Source of the DNA: Thiobacillus sp. SCUT-2
GTDB taxonomy: Bacteria; Pseudomonadota; Gammaproteobacteria; Burkholderiales; Thiobacillaceae
DNA: 64,000 bases
Direction of reading: 5' to 3'
Assembly (NCBI RefSeq): GCF_035621355.1
Contig: NZ_CP141769.1
Span: forward strand, 2,852,001 to 2,916,000
Shown here: one piece after another, positions 57,553 to 64,000 of the stretch
Layout: every line of letters begins with the position of its first letter
How positions within the stretch are numbered: the stretch's first letter is position 1
The notes under the pieces: model-generated
Database searches by the model: none
The model's input: only the letters and a program-made list of their open reading frames with translations
What the model was told of the DNA's origin: nothing
Position numbers and translations under genes: made by a program

Positions 57553-58164
57553 ATGGACAAATACACCCTCAGGCGCCAGCTCAAGGCGGCGCGCAAGGCC
57601 ATGCGGCCGGCCGAGCGTCGCCACGCCGCGCGCGTTGCGCTGAGGCTGGCGCTGCGCCACGGCCTGCTGCTGCGCGCCCGGCGCATCGGCTTCTACCTGC
57701 CGCAGGGCGGCGAGTTCGACGTCCATCCCCTGCTCAACCAGGCCTTGTGCATGCAGCGTGAATGCTATCTGCCGATCCTGCCGCGCCGCGGCCGCGTGAT
57801 GCGCTTCGGTCGGGCTGGCCGCCACACCCGGATGGCACCGAACCGCTACGGCATTCCCGAGCCGCGCGACGCCAAACCGCTGCGTGCGCGCCAGCTCGAT
57901 CTTCTGCTGATGCCGCTGGTGGGGTTCGACCGCGCAGGCTACCGGCTGGGAATGGGCGGCGGCTACTACGATGCGACGCTGGCGTTCATGCAGCACCGCC
58001 GCCTGTGGCGCAAGCCGCGCCTCGTCGGCATCGCCTACGAATGCCAGCGGGTGGACGCGCTGCCGCGCGAGCCGTGGGACATGCCGCTCGACGCGGTGCT
58101 GACCGAGCGCCGGCTGCACCGCTTCGACAACTCACATCGCGGCAAGGCTCACTCGCCGAGATAG
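57553..58164 (+). CDS. 5-formyltetrahydrofolate cyclo-ligase
   Basis: 203-residue ATP-dependent enzyme (YgfA/Fau, MTHFS) converting 5-formyl-THF to 5,10-methenyl-THF. The C-terminal nucleotide-site motif RLGMGGGYYDATLA (about 133-146) and N-terminal RRQLKAARKAM are conserved. It may share a primary transcript with 6S RNA. Its last 16 bases overlap the end of livF on the other strand. Confidence 0.93.
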   Translation: MDKYTLRRQLKAARKAMRPAERRHAARVALRLALRHGLLLRARRIGFYLPQGGEFDVHPLLNQALCMQRECYLPILPRRGRVMRFGRAGRHTRMAPNRYGIPEPRDAKPLRARQLDLLLMPLVGFDRAGYRLGMGGGYYDATLAFMQHRRLWRKPRLVGIAYECQRVDALPREPWDMPLDAVLTERRLHRFDNSHRGKAHSPR

Positions 58165-58862
58165 GCCTGGCGCACCGCGGGATCGGCCGCGAGGTCGGAG
58201 GCCGCGCCGCTCAGCGTGATGACGCCGTTCTCCAGCACGTAGCCGCGCGCGCAGGTCTTCAGCGCGAGGTGGGCGTTCTGCTCGATCAGCAGGACCGCGA
58301 CGCCCGACGCCGCGATGCGGCGAATGATGTCGAACACGGCCTGCACCATCAGCGGCGCGAGGCCCATGCTCGGCTCGTCGAGCAGCAGGAGCCGCGGGCG
58401 CGCCATCATCGCCCGCCCGAGCGCCAGCATCTGCTGCTCGCCGCCCGACAGCAGGCCTGCCATCTGCGTGCGGCGCTCGGTGAGCCTCGGCAGCAGGGCG
58501 TAGACCTCGTCGAGGTCGCGCGCGATCGCGGCGCGGTCGTTGCGCGCGTAGGCGCCCATCAGCAGATTCTCGGCGACCGACATGCGCGGGAACACGCCGC
58601 GCCCCTCCGGCACCAGCGAGAGCCCGCGCCGCGCCACCTCGTGCGCCGGCAGGCGCGTGATCGAGCGGCCGTCGAAATGCACGCTGCCGCCCTGCGGCGC
58701 GATCAGCCCGCTGATCGCCTTGAGCGTGGTGGTCTTGCCGGCGCCGTTGGCGCCGATCAGGCAGACCAGCTCGCCTGACGCCACCTCGAGGCTCAGCTCG
58801 CGCACCGCGTGGATGCCGCCGTACGCGACCGAGAGGCGGCCGACTTCGAGCAAAGCGCTCAT
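58149..58862 (-). CDS. livF: Branched-chain amino-acid ABC transporter ATPase LivF
   Basis: 237-residue ABC ATPase: Walker A IGANGAGKTT, signature LLSGGEQQMLALGRAM, Walker B LLLLDEPSMGLAP. Its closest resemblance is LivF rather than LivG. Last gene of livKHMGF. It is separated from livG by 148 bases containing a duplicated repeat. Confidence 0.94.
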   Translation of the reverse strand: MSALLEVGRLSVAYGGIHAVRELSLEVASGELVCLIGANGAGKTTTLKAISGLIAPQGGSVHFDGRSITRLPAHEVARRGLSLVPEGRGVFPRMSVAENLLMGAYARNDRAAIARDLDEVYALLPRLTERRTQMAGLLSGGEQQMLALGRAMMARPRLLLLDEPSMGLAPLMVQAVFDIIRRIAASGVAVLLIEQNAHLALKTCARGYVLENGVITLSGAASDLAADPAVRQAYLGE

Positions 58863-58870
58863 GCGCTTCG

Positions 58871-59001
58871 CCCCCTCTCCCCCCCCCTCTCCCGCGTGCG
58901 GGAGAGGGGGCGAACGCTGGGCCCAAACCGATGGCTCCGCGCCCTCTCCCCAACCCTCTCCCGCACGCGGGAGAGGGGGCGAACGCTGGGCCCAAACCGA
59001 T
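58871..59001. repeat. Two tandem copies of a 69-base hairpin repeat between livG and livF
   Basis: The segments 58900-58932 and 58969-59001 are identical over 33 bases and lie 69 bases apart. Each is preceded by a CCCTCTCCCGC arm that pairs with GGGAGAGGG to form a perfect ten-base hairpin. They resemble REP-type intergenic elements. Confidence 0.88.
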
Positions 59002-59010
59002 TGGATGCGC

Positions 59011-59778
59011 TCATATCGCCTCGTCGCCGAGATAGGCCGCGACGACCTTGGGGTCGCGGCCGACGATATCGGGCGTGCCCTCGGCGATCTTCACGCCGTA
59101 GTCGAGCACCGCGAGGCGGTTGCACAGACCCATCACCAGCTTCACGTCGTGCTCGATGAGCAGCAGCGTCACGCCGCCTGCCTGCAGCTGCAGCAGCAGT
59201 TCGCGCAGCGCGGCGCGCTCGGCCGGATTCATGCCGGCGGCGGGCTCGTCGAGCGCGAGGATCGTCGGCTCGGTTGCCAGCGCGCGTGCGATCTCGAGCC
59301 GCCGCTGGTCGCCATAGGACAGGTTTTTCGCGAGGCGGCGCGCATGCGATGCGATGCCCACGCGTTCGAGCAGCGCGTGCGCGCGCGCGCGCGAATCGGC
59401 TTCCTCGCGGCGCGCCGCCGGCAACCGCAGCACGGCGCCGAGGACGCCACTGGCGGTACGCGCATGGCGCCCGACCAGCACGTTCTCCAGCGCCGTCATC
59501 TCGGCGAACAGGCGGATGTTCTGGAAGGTACGCGCGAGGCCCGCCTTCAGCACCTCGTGCGGCTTGCGCCCGTCGAGACGGGCGCCATCGAGGCGCACTT
59601 CGCCGCGGTCGACCGAATAGAGCCCGGTCAGGGCATTGAACAGCGTCGTCTTGCCGGCGCCGTTGGGGCCGATGAGGCCGAATATCTCGCCCGCGTTCAC
59701 CTGCAGCGAAACGTCGGACAGGGCCTGCAGGCCGCCGAACGCCTTGCTCACGCCAGTAACGGTCAGCAGCGCACTCAT
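59011..59778 (-). CDS. livG: Branched-chain amino-acid ABC transporter ATPase LivG
   Basis: 255-residue ABC ATPase with Walker A IGPNGAGKTT, signature LSYGDQRRLEIARAL and Walker B ILALDEPAAGMNP. The LARTFQNIRLF Q-loop region is typical of LivG. ATG overlaps the livM stop (ATGA). Confidence 0.95.
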   Translation of the reverse strand: MSALLTVTGVSKAFGGLQALSDVSLQVNAGEIFGLIGPNGAGKTTLFNALTGLYSVDRGEVRLDGARLDGRKPHEVLKAGLARTFQNIRLFAEMTALENVLVGRHARTASGVLGAVLRLPAARREEADSRARAHALLERVGIASHARRLAKNLSYGDQRRLEIARALATEPTILALDEPAAGMNPAERAALRELLLQLQAGGVTLLLIEHDVKLVMGLCNRLAVLDYGVKIAEGTPDIVGRDPKVVAAYLGDEAI

Positions 59779-60833
59779 GCCTCGGCGTCGGCGAATTCGC
59801 GGCGGCGACGGCGCGAAGGCAGGAGACCGGCCGGGCGATACAGCATGACCGCGACCAGCGCGACGCCGAACAGCAGCATGCGCAGGTCGGCCGGATCGAC
59901 GTAGACGTGCCCGAACAGGCTGCGCTGCCAGTCGCCCGTGTAGCGCAAGGCCTCGGGCAACAGGGTCAGCAGGATCGCGCCGAAGATCACGCCCGGGATG
60001 TGCCCCATGCCGCCCAGCACGATCATGCAGAGGATCATGATCGACTCCATCAGGTTGAACGACTCGGGGCTGATGAAGCCCTGGAAGCTCGCGAACAGGC
60101 CGCCGGCGAGCCCGCCGAAGGTGGCGCCCATGGCGAACGCGAGCAGCTTGAGGTTGCGCGTGTTGATGCCGGTCGCGGCCGCGGCGATCTCGTCCTCGCG
60201 GATGGCGACCCAGGCGCGGCCGATGCGCGAATCCTCCAGCCGCATCGAGATGAAGATCACCGCCAGCGTGAACAGCAGGAACAGGTAATACGTGAGGTGC
60301 ACACCGGTGAAGGTAATGCCGAGGAGCTGATGCGACTGGCTGAGGCTGAAGCCGCCGAGGCGCACCGGATCGATCAGGTTGATCCCCTGCGGGCCGTTGG
60401 TGATGTTGACGGGCGCGTTCAGGTTGTTCATGAAGATGCGGATGATCTCGCCGAAGCCCAGCGTGACGATGGCAAGGTAGTCGCCGCGCAGCCGCAGCGT
60501 GGGAGTGCCGAGCAGGACCCCGAACAGCGCGGCGAGCGCCGCCCCCAGCGGCAGGATCGCCCAGAACGGCAGGTGCAGGCCGAATTGCGGGCTCGCAAGC
60601 CACGCGTAGACGTAGGCGCCGAGCGCGTAGAAGGCGACGTAGCCGAGATCGAGCAGGCCGGCATAGCCGACGACGATGTTGAGCCCGAGGGCGAGCATCA
60701 CGTAGAGCAGCGCGAGGTCGAGCAGGCGCACCCACGAGCGCCCCATGCCGGCGTCGACGAGGAAGGGCAGCAGCGCGAGGCCCAGCGCGAACAGGCCGAA
60801 AGTCAGCCAGCGCGACTTAGGCCCGCTCGACAA
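59775..60833 (-). CDS. livM: Branched-chain amino-acid ABC permease LivM
   Basis: 352-residue inner-membrane permease with about 8-10 helices and family motifs LNIVVGYAGLLDLGYVAFYA and GGMGHIPGVIFGA. The start is TTG at 60833, inside the last codons of livH, with a GGGAG ribosome site six bases before; no ATG or GTG in frame would keep the first helix. The C-terminus is unusually arginine-rich. Confidence 0.93.
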   Translation of the reverse strand: MSSGPKSRWLTFGLFALGLALLPFLVDAGMGRSWVRLLDLALLYVMLALGLNIVVGYAGLLDLGYVAFYALGAYVYAWLASPQFGLHLPFWAILPLGAALAALFGVLLGTPTLRLRGDYLAIVTLGFGEIIRIFMNNLNAPVNITNGPQGINLIDPVRLGGFSLSQSHQLLGITFTGVHLTYYLFLLFTLAVIFISMRLEDSRIGRAWVAIREDEIAAAATGINTRNLKLLAFAMGATFGGLAGGLFASFQGFISPESFNLMESIMILCMIVLGGMGHIPGVIFGAILLTLLPEALRYTGDWQRSLFGHVYVDPADLRMLLFGVALVAVMLYRPAGLLPSRRRRREFADAEA

Positions 60834-61746
60834 CGCGCGCTCCCAGAAGGCCCGACGGCCGGAACACCAGCACCGCGATCAGCACGAAGAACGCGAACAC
60901 GTCCTGATAGTTGCTGCCGAGGAAGCCGCCGGTGAGATCGCCGATGTAGCCGGCACCGAAGGATTCGATCAGCCCCAGCAGGAGGCCGCCCAGCATCGCC
61001 CCGCGCAGGTTGCCGATGCCGCCCAGCACGGCGGCCGAGAAGGCCTTGAGCCCGAGCAGGAAGCCCATGTAATAGTGCGCGAGTCCGTAGTAAGCGCTCA
61101 CCATCACACCGGCGACCGCAGCCAGCGCGGAGCCGATCGCGAAGGTGGCGGCAATGACGCGGTTGACGTCGACCCCCATCAGGCTCGCGACCTGGCGCGA
61201 CTGCGCGGTGGCGCGCATGGCCCGGCCCAGCCGCGTTTTCTGGACCACCATGACCAGCGCCAGCATGATCAGCAGCGCGAGCACGAGGATGGCGACCTGG
61301 ATGTCGCTGATGGTCGCACCGAGAACGTGATGGCGCCCCTCCGGCAGGATGGCCGGAAACGGAATGTACTGCTTGCCCCAGATCAGCATGGCGACGTTCT
61401 GCAGGATGATCGACACGCCGATCGCGGTGATCAGCGGCGCCAGCCGCGGCGCGTGGCGCAGCGGACGGTAGGCGACGCGCTCGATCACGAGGCCGAGCGC
61501 GACGCATACCGGAATCGCCACCGCCAGACCCGCGCCCAGCACCAGCACGCCCGGCAGGCCCGGCGCCGCGAGCGCCAGCGCGCCGGCCACCGCCAGCGCG
61601 ACCATCGCTCCCATCATGGTGATCTCGCCGTGGGCGAAATTGATCAGCTCGAGGATGCCGTAGACCATCGTGTAGCCCAGCGCCACCAGCGCGTAGACGC
61701 TGCCCAGCACCAGACCGTTGATGAGTTGTTGCAGGAAGATGTCCAT
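60817..61746 (-). CDS. livH: Branched-chain amino-acid ABC permease LivH
   Basis: 309-residue inner-membrane permease with about eight helices. It has the LivH signature GLVLGSVYALVALGYTMVYG near the N-terminus and AAVLGGIGNLRGAMLGG in the permease loop. It overlaps livM by 17 bases, while 40 bases separate it from the binding-protein gene livK. Confidence 0.95.
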   Translation of the reverse strand: MDIFLQQLINGLVLGSVYALVALGYTMVYGILELINFAHGEITMMGAMVALAVAGALALAAPGLPGVLVLGAGLAVAIPVCVALGLVIERVAYRPLRHAPRLAPLITAIGVSIILQNVAMLIWGKQYIPFPAILPEGRHHVLGATISDIQVAILVLALLIMLALVMVVQKTRLGRAMRATAQSRQVASLMGVDVNRVIAATFAIGSALAAVAGVMVSAYYGLAHYYMGFLLGLKAFSAAVLGGIGNLRGAMLGGLLLGLIESFGAGYIGDLTGGFLGSNYQDVFAFFVLIAVLVFRPSGLLGARVVERA

Positions 61747-61786
61747 CGTCGCGCGGCGTGGCCGGCCCGATCAGCTTCGCATCAGC

Positions 61787-62938
61787 TCAAGTCCCGCTTT
61801 TGACGGTTTCGAGCGGCTGCCACTTGCCGCCCTTCACCTGGTAGAGCGTGACCGCGCCGCCGGCGAGGTCACCCTTGGCATCGAAACGGATGCGCCCCGT
61901 CACCCCCTCGTAGTCGGTCTTCGGCAGTTCGGCGAGGTATTTCGCCGGGTCGCTCGAGTCGGCCCGCTTCATCGCCGCGACCAGCACGTGCATCGCATCG
62001 TAGGCATAGGGCGCGTAGTTCTGGATCTGGCCGTACTTGGCCTCGAACTTGGCCTTGAATGCGGCACCGCCCGGCATCGCATCGAGCGGCAGGCCGGGGT
62101 TGGAGGCCACCACGCCTTCGGCGTCGGCACCGGCCAGCTCGATGAACTTCGGTGTCTGCACGCCGTCGCCGCCGAGGAACGTCGCCTTCATGCCGAGCTG
62201 GCGCATCTGCTTGACCATCGGGGCACCCTGCGGGTCCATGCCGCCGAAGAACACCAGGTCGGGACGCTTGCCCTTGATCGAGGTGAGGATCGCCATGAAG
62301 TCGGTCGAGCGATCCGAGGTGTACTCGCGCGCGACGACTTCGCCGCCGGCGGCCTTGACCGCCTTCTCGACTTCGTCGGCCAGCCCCTGGCCGTAGGCGG
62401 TGCGGTCGTCGATGATGGCGACCTTCTTTGCGCCGAGCTTGGTGACGGCGTAGTTCCCCAGCACGCTGCCCTGCTGGGCATCGTTGGTCATCACGCGGAA
62501 CGCCGTCTTGTAGCCGGCGGCCGTGTAGGCCACCGCGGTCGCGGAGGGGGAAATCTGCGGAACGTTGTTGTCGGAGTAGATCTTGGATGCGGGAATGGTC
62601 GCGCCGGAATTGAGGTGGCCGATGACGCCGACGACGCCTTCGTCGACCAGTTTCTGCGCCACGGTGGTGGCCGTCTTGGGATCGGCCCCGTCGTCCTCGC
62701 TCTTCAGTTCGAGGGTGACCTTCCTGCCGCCCAGGGTGAGGCCGGCGGCGTTGATCTCGTCGAGCGCCAGGCGCACGCCGTTCTCGTTGTCCTTGCCGAG
62801 ATGGGCCTGCGGGCCGGTGAGCGGGGAGGCCTGGCCGATCAGGACAACCGGGCTGTCGCCGTGCTGCTGCGTCTTGTCGCCGCATCCCGCGAGCAGCGCC
62901 GCCGCCACCACCATCCAACCCAGCTTGTGACCCGTCAT
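61787..62938 (-). CDS. livK: Branched-chain amino-acid ABC substrate-binding lipoprotein LivK-like
   Basis: 383-residue periplasmic binding protein of the leucine/isoleucine/valine family. Unusually it carries a lipobox (ALLAGC, lipidated C19) instead of a plain signal peptide. The mature part begins with VVLIGQASPLTGPQAHLGKDNENG and contains IIDDRTAYGQGLADEVEKA, typical of the type I fold (both quoted in part). The actual ligand could be another amino acid, amide or urea. The start at 62938 was chosen over an upstream frame because it opens the signal sequence. Confidence 0.92.
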   Translation of the reverse strand: MTGHKLGWMVVAAALLAGCGDKTQQHGDSPVVLIGQASPLTGPQAHLGKDNENGVRLALDEINAAGLTLGGRKVTLELKSEDDGADPKTATTVAQKLVDEGVVGVIGHLNSGATIPASKIYSDNNVPQISPSATAVAYTAAGYKTAFRVMTNDAQQGSVLGNYAVTKLGAKKVAIIDDRTAYGQGLADEVEKAVKAAGGEVVAREYTSDRSTDFMAILTSIKGKRPDLVFFGGMDPQGAPMVKQMRQLGMKATFLGGDGVQTPKFIELAGADAEGVVASNPGLPLDAMPGGAAFKAKFEAKYGQIQNYAPYAYDAMHVLVAAMKRADSSDPAKYLAELPKTDYEGVTGRIRFDAKGDLAGGAVTLYQVKGGKWQPLETVKSGT

Positions 62939-62971
62939 CTGGACATCCCCGCAATCAACTGAAACCCGGGA

Positions 62972-62977
62972 TTTATA
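62972..62977 (-). promoter_or_regulatory. Candidate -10 box of the liv operon
   Basis: TATAAA on the minus strand, about 34 bases upstream of the livK ATG; the -35 position shows no consensus match. Confidence 0.35.
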
Positions 62978-63022
62978 CCACAAAGGCCGCGGCGGCCGGC
63001 TTTCCGCGGGGCCGCCAAGCAA

Positions 63023-63045
63023 AGGGCCGGCGCTGGGCCGGCCCT
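63023..63045 (-). terminator. Hairpin terminator after the cytochrome gene
   Basis: Perfect nine-base arms (63037-63045 and 63023-63031, five-base loop) just past the cytochrome stop, followed on the minus strand by TTTGCTT, a modest T-tract. Confidence 0.6.
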
Positions 63046-63069
63046 GCGTTCAGGTCATGCGGAAGCGGC

Positions 63070-63399
63070 TTACTTCAGGCTCAGCACCCAGGTGACGATC
63101 TTGTCGAGATCCGCGTTGCTGACCTGCGGGTTCGGCGGCATGGGGATCTCGCCCCACACGCCCTTGCCGCCGGCCTTGACCTTGGCCATCAGCCGGGCCT
63201 TGGCACCCTTGTCGCCCGCGTATTTCTTGGCGACGTCCTTGTACGCCGGGCCCACGATCTTCTTGTCCACGCCGTGGCAGGACAGGCAGGCGTTCTTCTG
63301 GGCCAGGGCCATGCCGGCGCTCGCGTCGTCGGCAGCAGCCAGACCGGACATCATCAACAGGGCAGCGGACGCTGCGGTCATCAGCACTTTGTTCATCAT
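63070..63399 (-). CDS. Class I cytochrome c (c5/c551 type)
   Basis: 109-residue exported cytochrome. Signal peptide cleaved near residue 23 (SGLAAA), haem motif CLSCH (C38, C41, H42) and axial methionine M87 in IPMPPNP. It is a small periplasmic electron carrier feeding or draining oxidases and reductases. The first of two adjacent ATGs (63399) follows a GGAG site by 7 bases. Confidence 0.93.
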   Translation of the reverse strand: MMNKVLMTAASAALLMMSGLAAADDASAGMALAQKNACLSCHGVDKKIVGPAYKDVAKKYAGDKGAKARLMAKVKAGGKGVWGEIPMPPNPQVSNADLDKIVTWVLSLK

Positions 63400-63537
63400 C
63401 AGCAATCTCCGTGGAAGTCTCGACAGGCGGGTTAAGGACAGCGTCGCCCCTGCCATATTAAGGAAAATCCCCTTCCACGCAAGATGGCGGGCTGGGCATT
63501 TCCTACCCGGCCCGGATGGAATCTTGGTTTCGATGGC

Positions 63538-64000
63538 CTATTCGCGTTCGATCAGCGCGCGGTAGGCGTGCCAGCTGGCATGGCCCAGCCAGGGAAAGAT
63601 CACCGCCATGGCGATGAAATTCGTCGCCATGCCGATCGCGACCAGCACGGCGATGGTCACGCCCCACAGCAGCATCACCGGGAAATTGAGCCGGGTCGCC
63701 AGGAAGCTCGTCACCAGCGCCGTGGCGAAGTCGACCCTGCGATGCAGCATCATCGGCAGCGACACCACCGACAGGCTGAAGATCATCAGCGCCAGCACGC
63801 CGCCAAAGGCGAAGTAGGCAAGCACGAAGCTCAGGTGCTGCTGCACGGCATCGAGGCTCAGCAGGTCGGACAGTCCGCCGATGCCGGAGCCGTTCAGGAA
63901 GAGCGCGACAAGAATGGCCGAGATGCGCTCCCACGAAATCAGCACGAACAGCAGCATCACGGTGAAAAGTCCGAGCGACCCGGGGTTGGCGCGCCACGAC
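63538..64000 (-). CDS. DUF2189-like membrane protein (5' end outside the window)
   Basis: The C-terminal 153 or so codons of a membrane protein; the reading frame stays open to the window edge. Three or four hydrophobic helices are visible, with VSLPMMLHRRVDFATALVTS and NFIAMAVIFPWLGHASWHAYRAL, here trimmed, resembling DUF2189 (cytochrome c oxidase subunit I-like small membrane) proteins. Function unknown. Confidence 0.75.
   Translation of the reverse strand, partial: SWRANPGSLGLFTVMLLFVLISWERISAILVALFLNGSGIGGLSDLLSLDAVQQHLSFVLAYFAFGGVLALMIFSLSVVSLPMMLHRRVDFATALVTSFLATRLNFPVMLLWGVTIAVLVAIGMATNFIAMAVIFPWLGHASWHAYRALIERE

Overview
The window is a uniformly GC-rich (roughly two-thirds G+C) chromosomal segment from a Gram-negative bacterium, most likely a betaproteobacterium. 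The pointers are the miaB-phoH-ybeY-corC order, a zapA-6S RNA-5-formyl-THF cyclo-ligase block, a RegB/RegA-type redox pair, WaaA/UppP envelope genes, and TonB receptors with their riboswitches. A small protein resembling half of a sulfur oxygenase reductase hints at a sulfur-oxidising (Thiobacillus-like) relative. The genus is an inference; nothing in the window fixes it. No prophage, integrase, transposase or CRISPR array was seen.

Region 1 (1-4.6 kb) is a complete DSF-type quorum-sensing core: rpfG (HD-GYP response regulator) and rpfC (hybrid sensor kinase) on the plus strand, meeting rpfF (DSF synthase) tail to tail with a 21-bp overlap. After three unrelated minus-strand genes (TauE/SafE permease, EVE protein, PAP2 protein), region 2 (6.9-25.4 kb) is a large aryl-polyene / xanthomonadin-type pigment cluster. 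Its plus arm holds two ACPs, two active ketosynthases, a chain-length-factor-like partner, an acyl-activating ligase, two hot-dog dehydratases, a ketoreductase, acyltransferase, LolA-like carrier, MMPL exporter, polysaccharide deacetylase and a membrane protein. The minus arm holds a flavin halogenase-like enzyme, a XanB2-type chorismatase (hydroxybenzoate starter), a MipA/OmpV protein, acyltransferase, glycosyltransferase, methyltransferase and antiporter. Almost every gene overlaps or abuts its neighbour, so each arm is probably one or two translationally coupled operons.

Region 3 (25.5-44 kb) is mostly housekeeping and signalling: a CHASE-GAF-GGDEF-EAL protein, argB, a divergent copper pair (PCuAC chaperone and OprC-like TonB receptor), regB-regA, uppP, a 7TM diguanylate cyclase, thiC with a TPP riboswitch, an isoaspartyl methyltransferase-rhodanese-TolC operon, waaA and a nucleotide-sugar epimerase. 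Region 4 (44-46 kb) has the SOR-like gene with an elaborate AT-rich control region, divergent from a bactofilin gene that has a near-perfect sigma-54 promoter. Region 5 (46-58 kb) has a pteridine-reductase-like SDR, an NDUFAF7-type methyltransferase, the corC-ybeY-phoH-miaB group, tRNA-Met, gluQ, a cobalamin group (cobO, a lipoprotein, a BtuB-like receptor under a cobalamin riboswitch), and zapB-like-zapA-6S RNA-cyclo-ligase. Region 6 (58-64 kb) is a livKHMGF branched-chain amino-acid ABC operon, a c-type cytochrome and the end of a DUF2189-like membrane gene cut by the window.

The pieces that most plausibly work together are the DSF module, the two c-di-GMP enzymes and the pigment cluster. 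In Xanthomonas the corresponding functions (DSF signalling, XanB2 products, xanthomonadin) are physiologically connected; here the signal core and the pigment genes lie within about 2.5 kb of each other. Direct regulation between them is inference.
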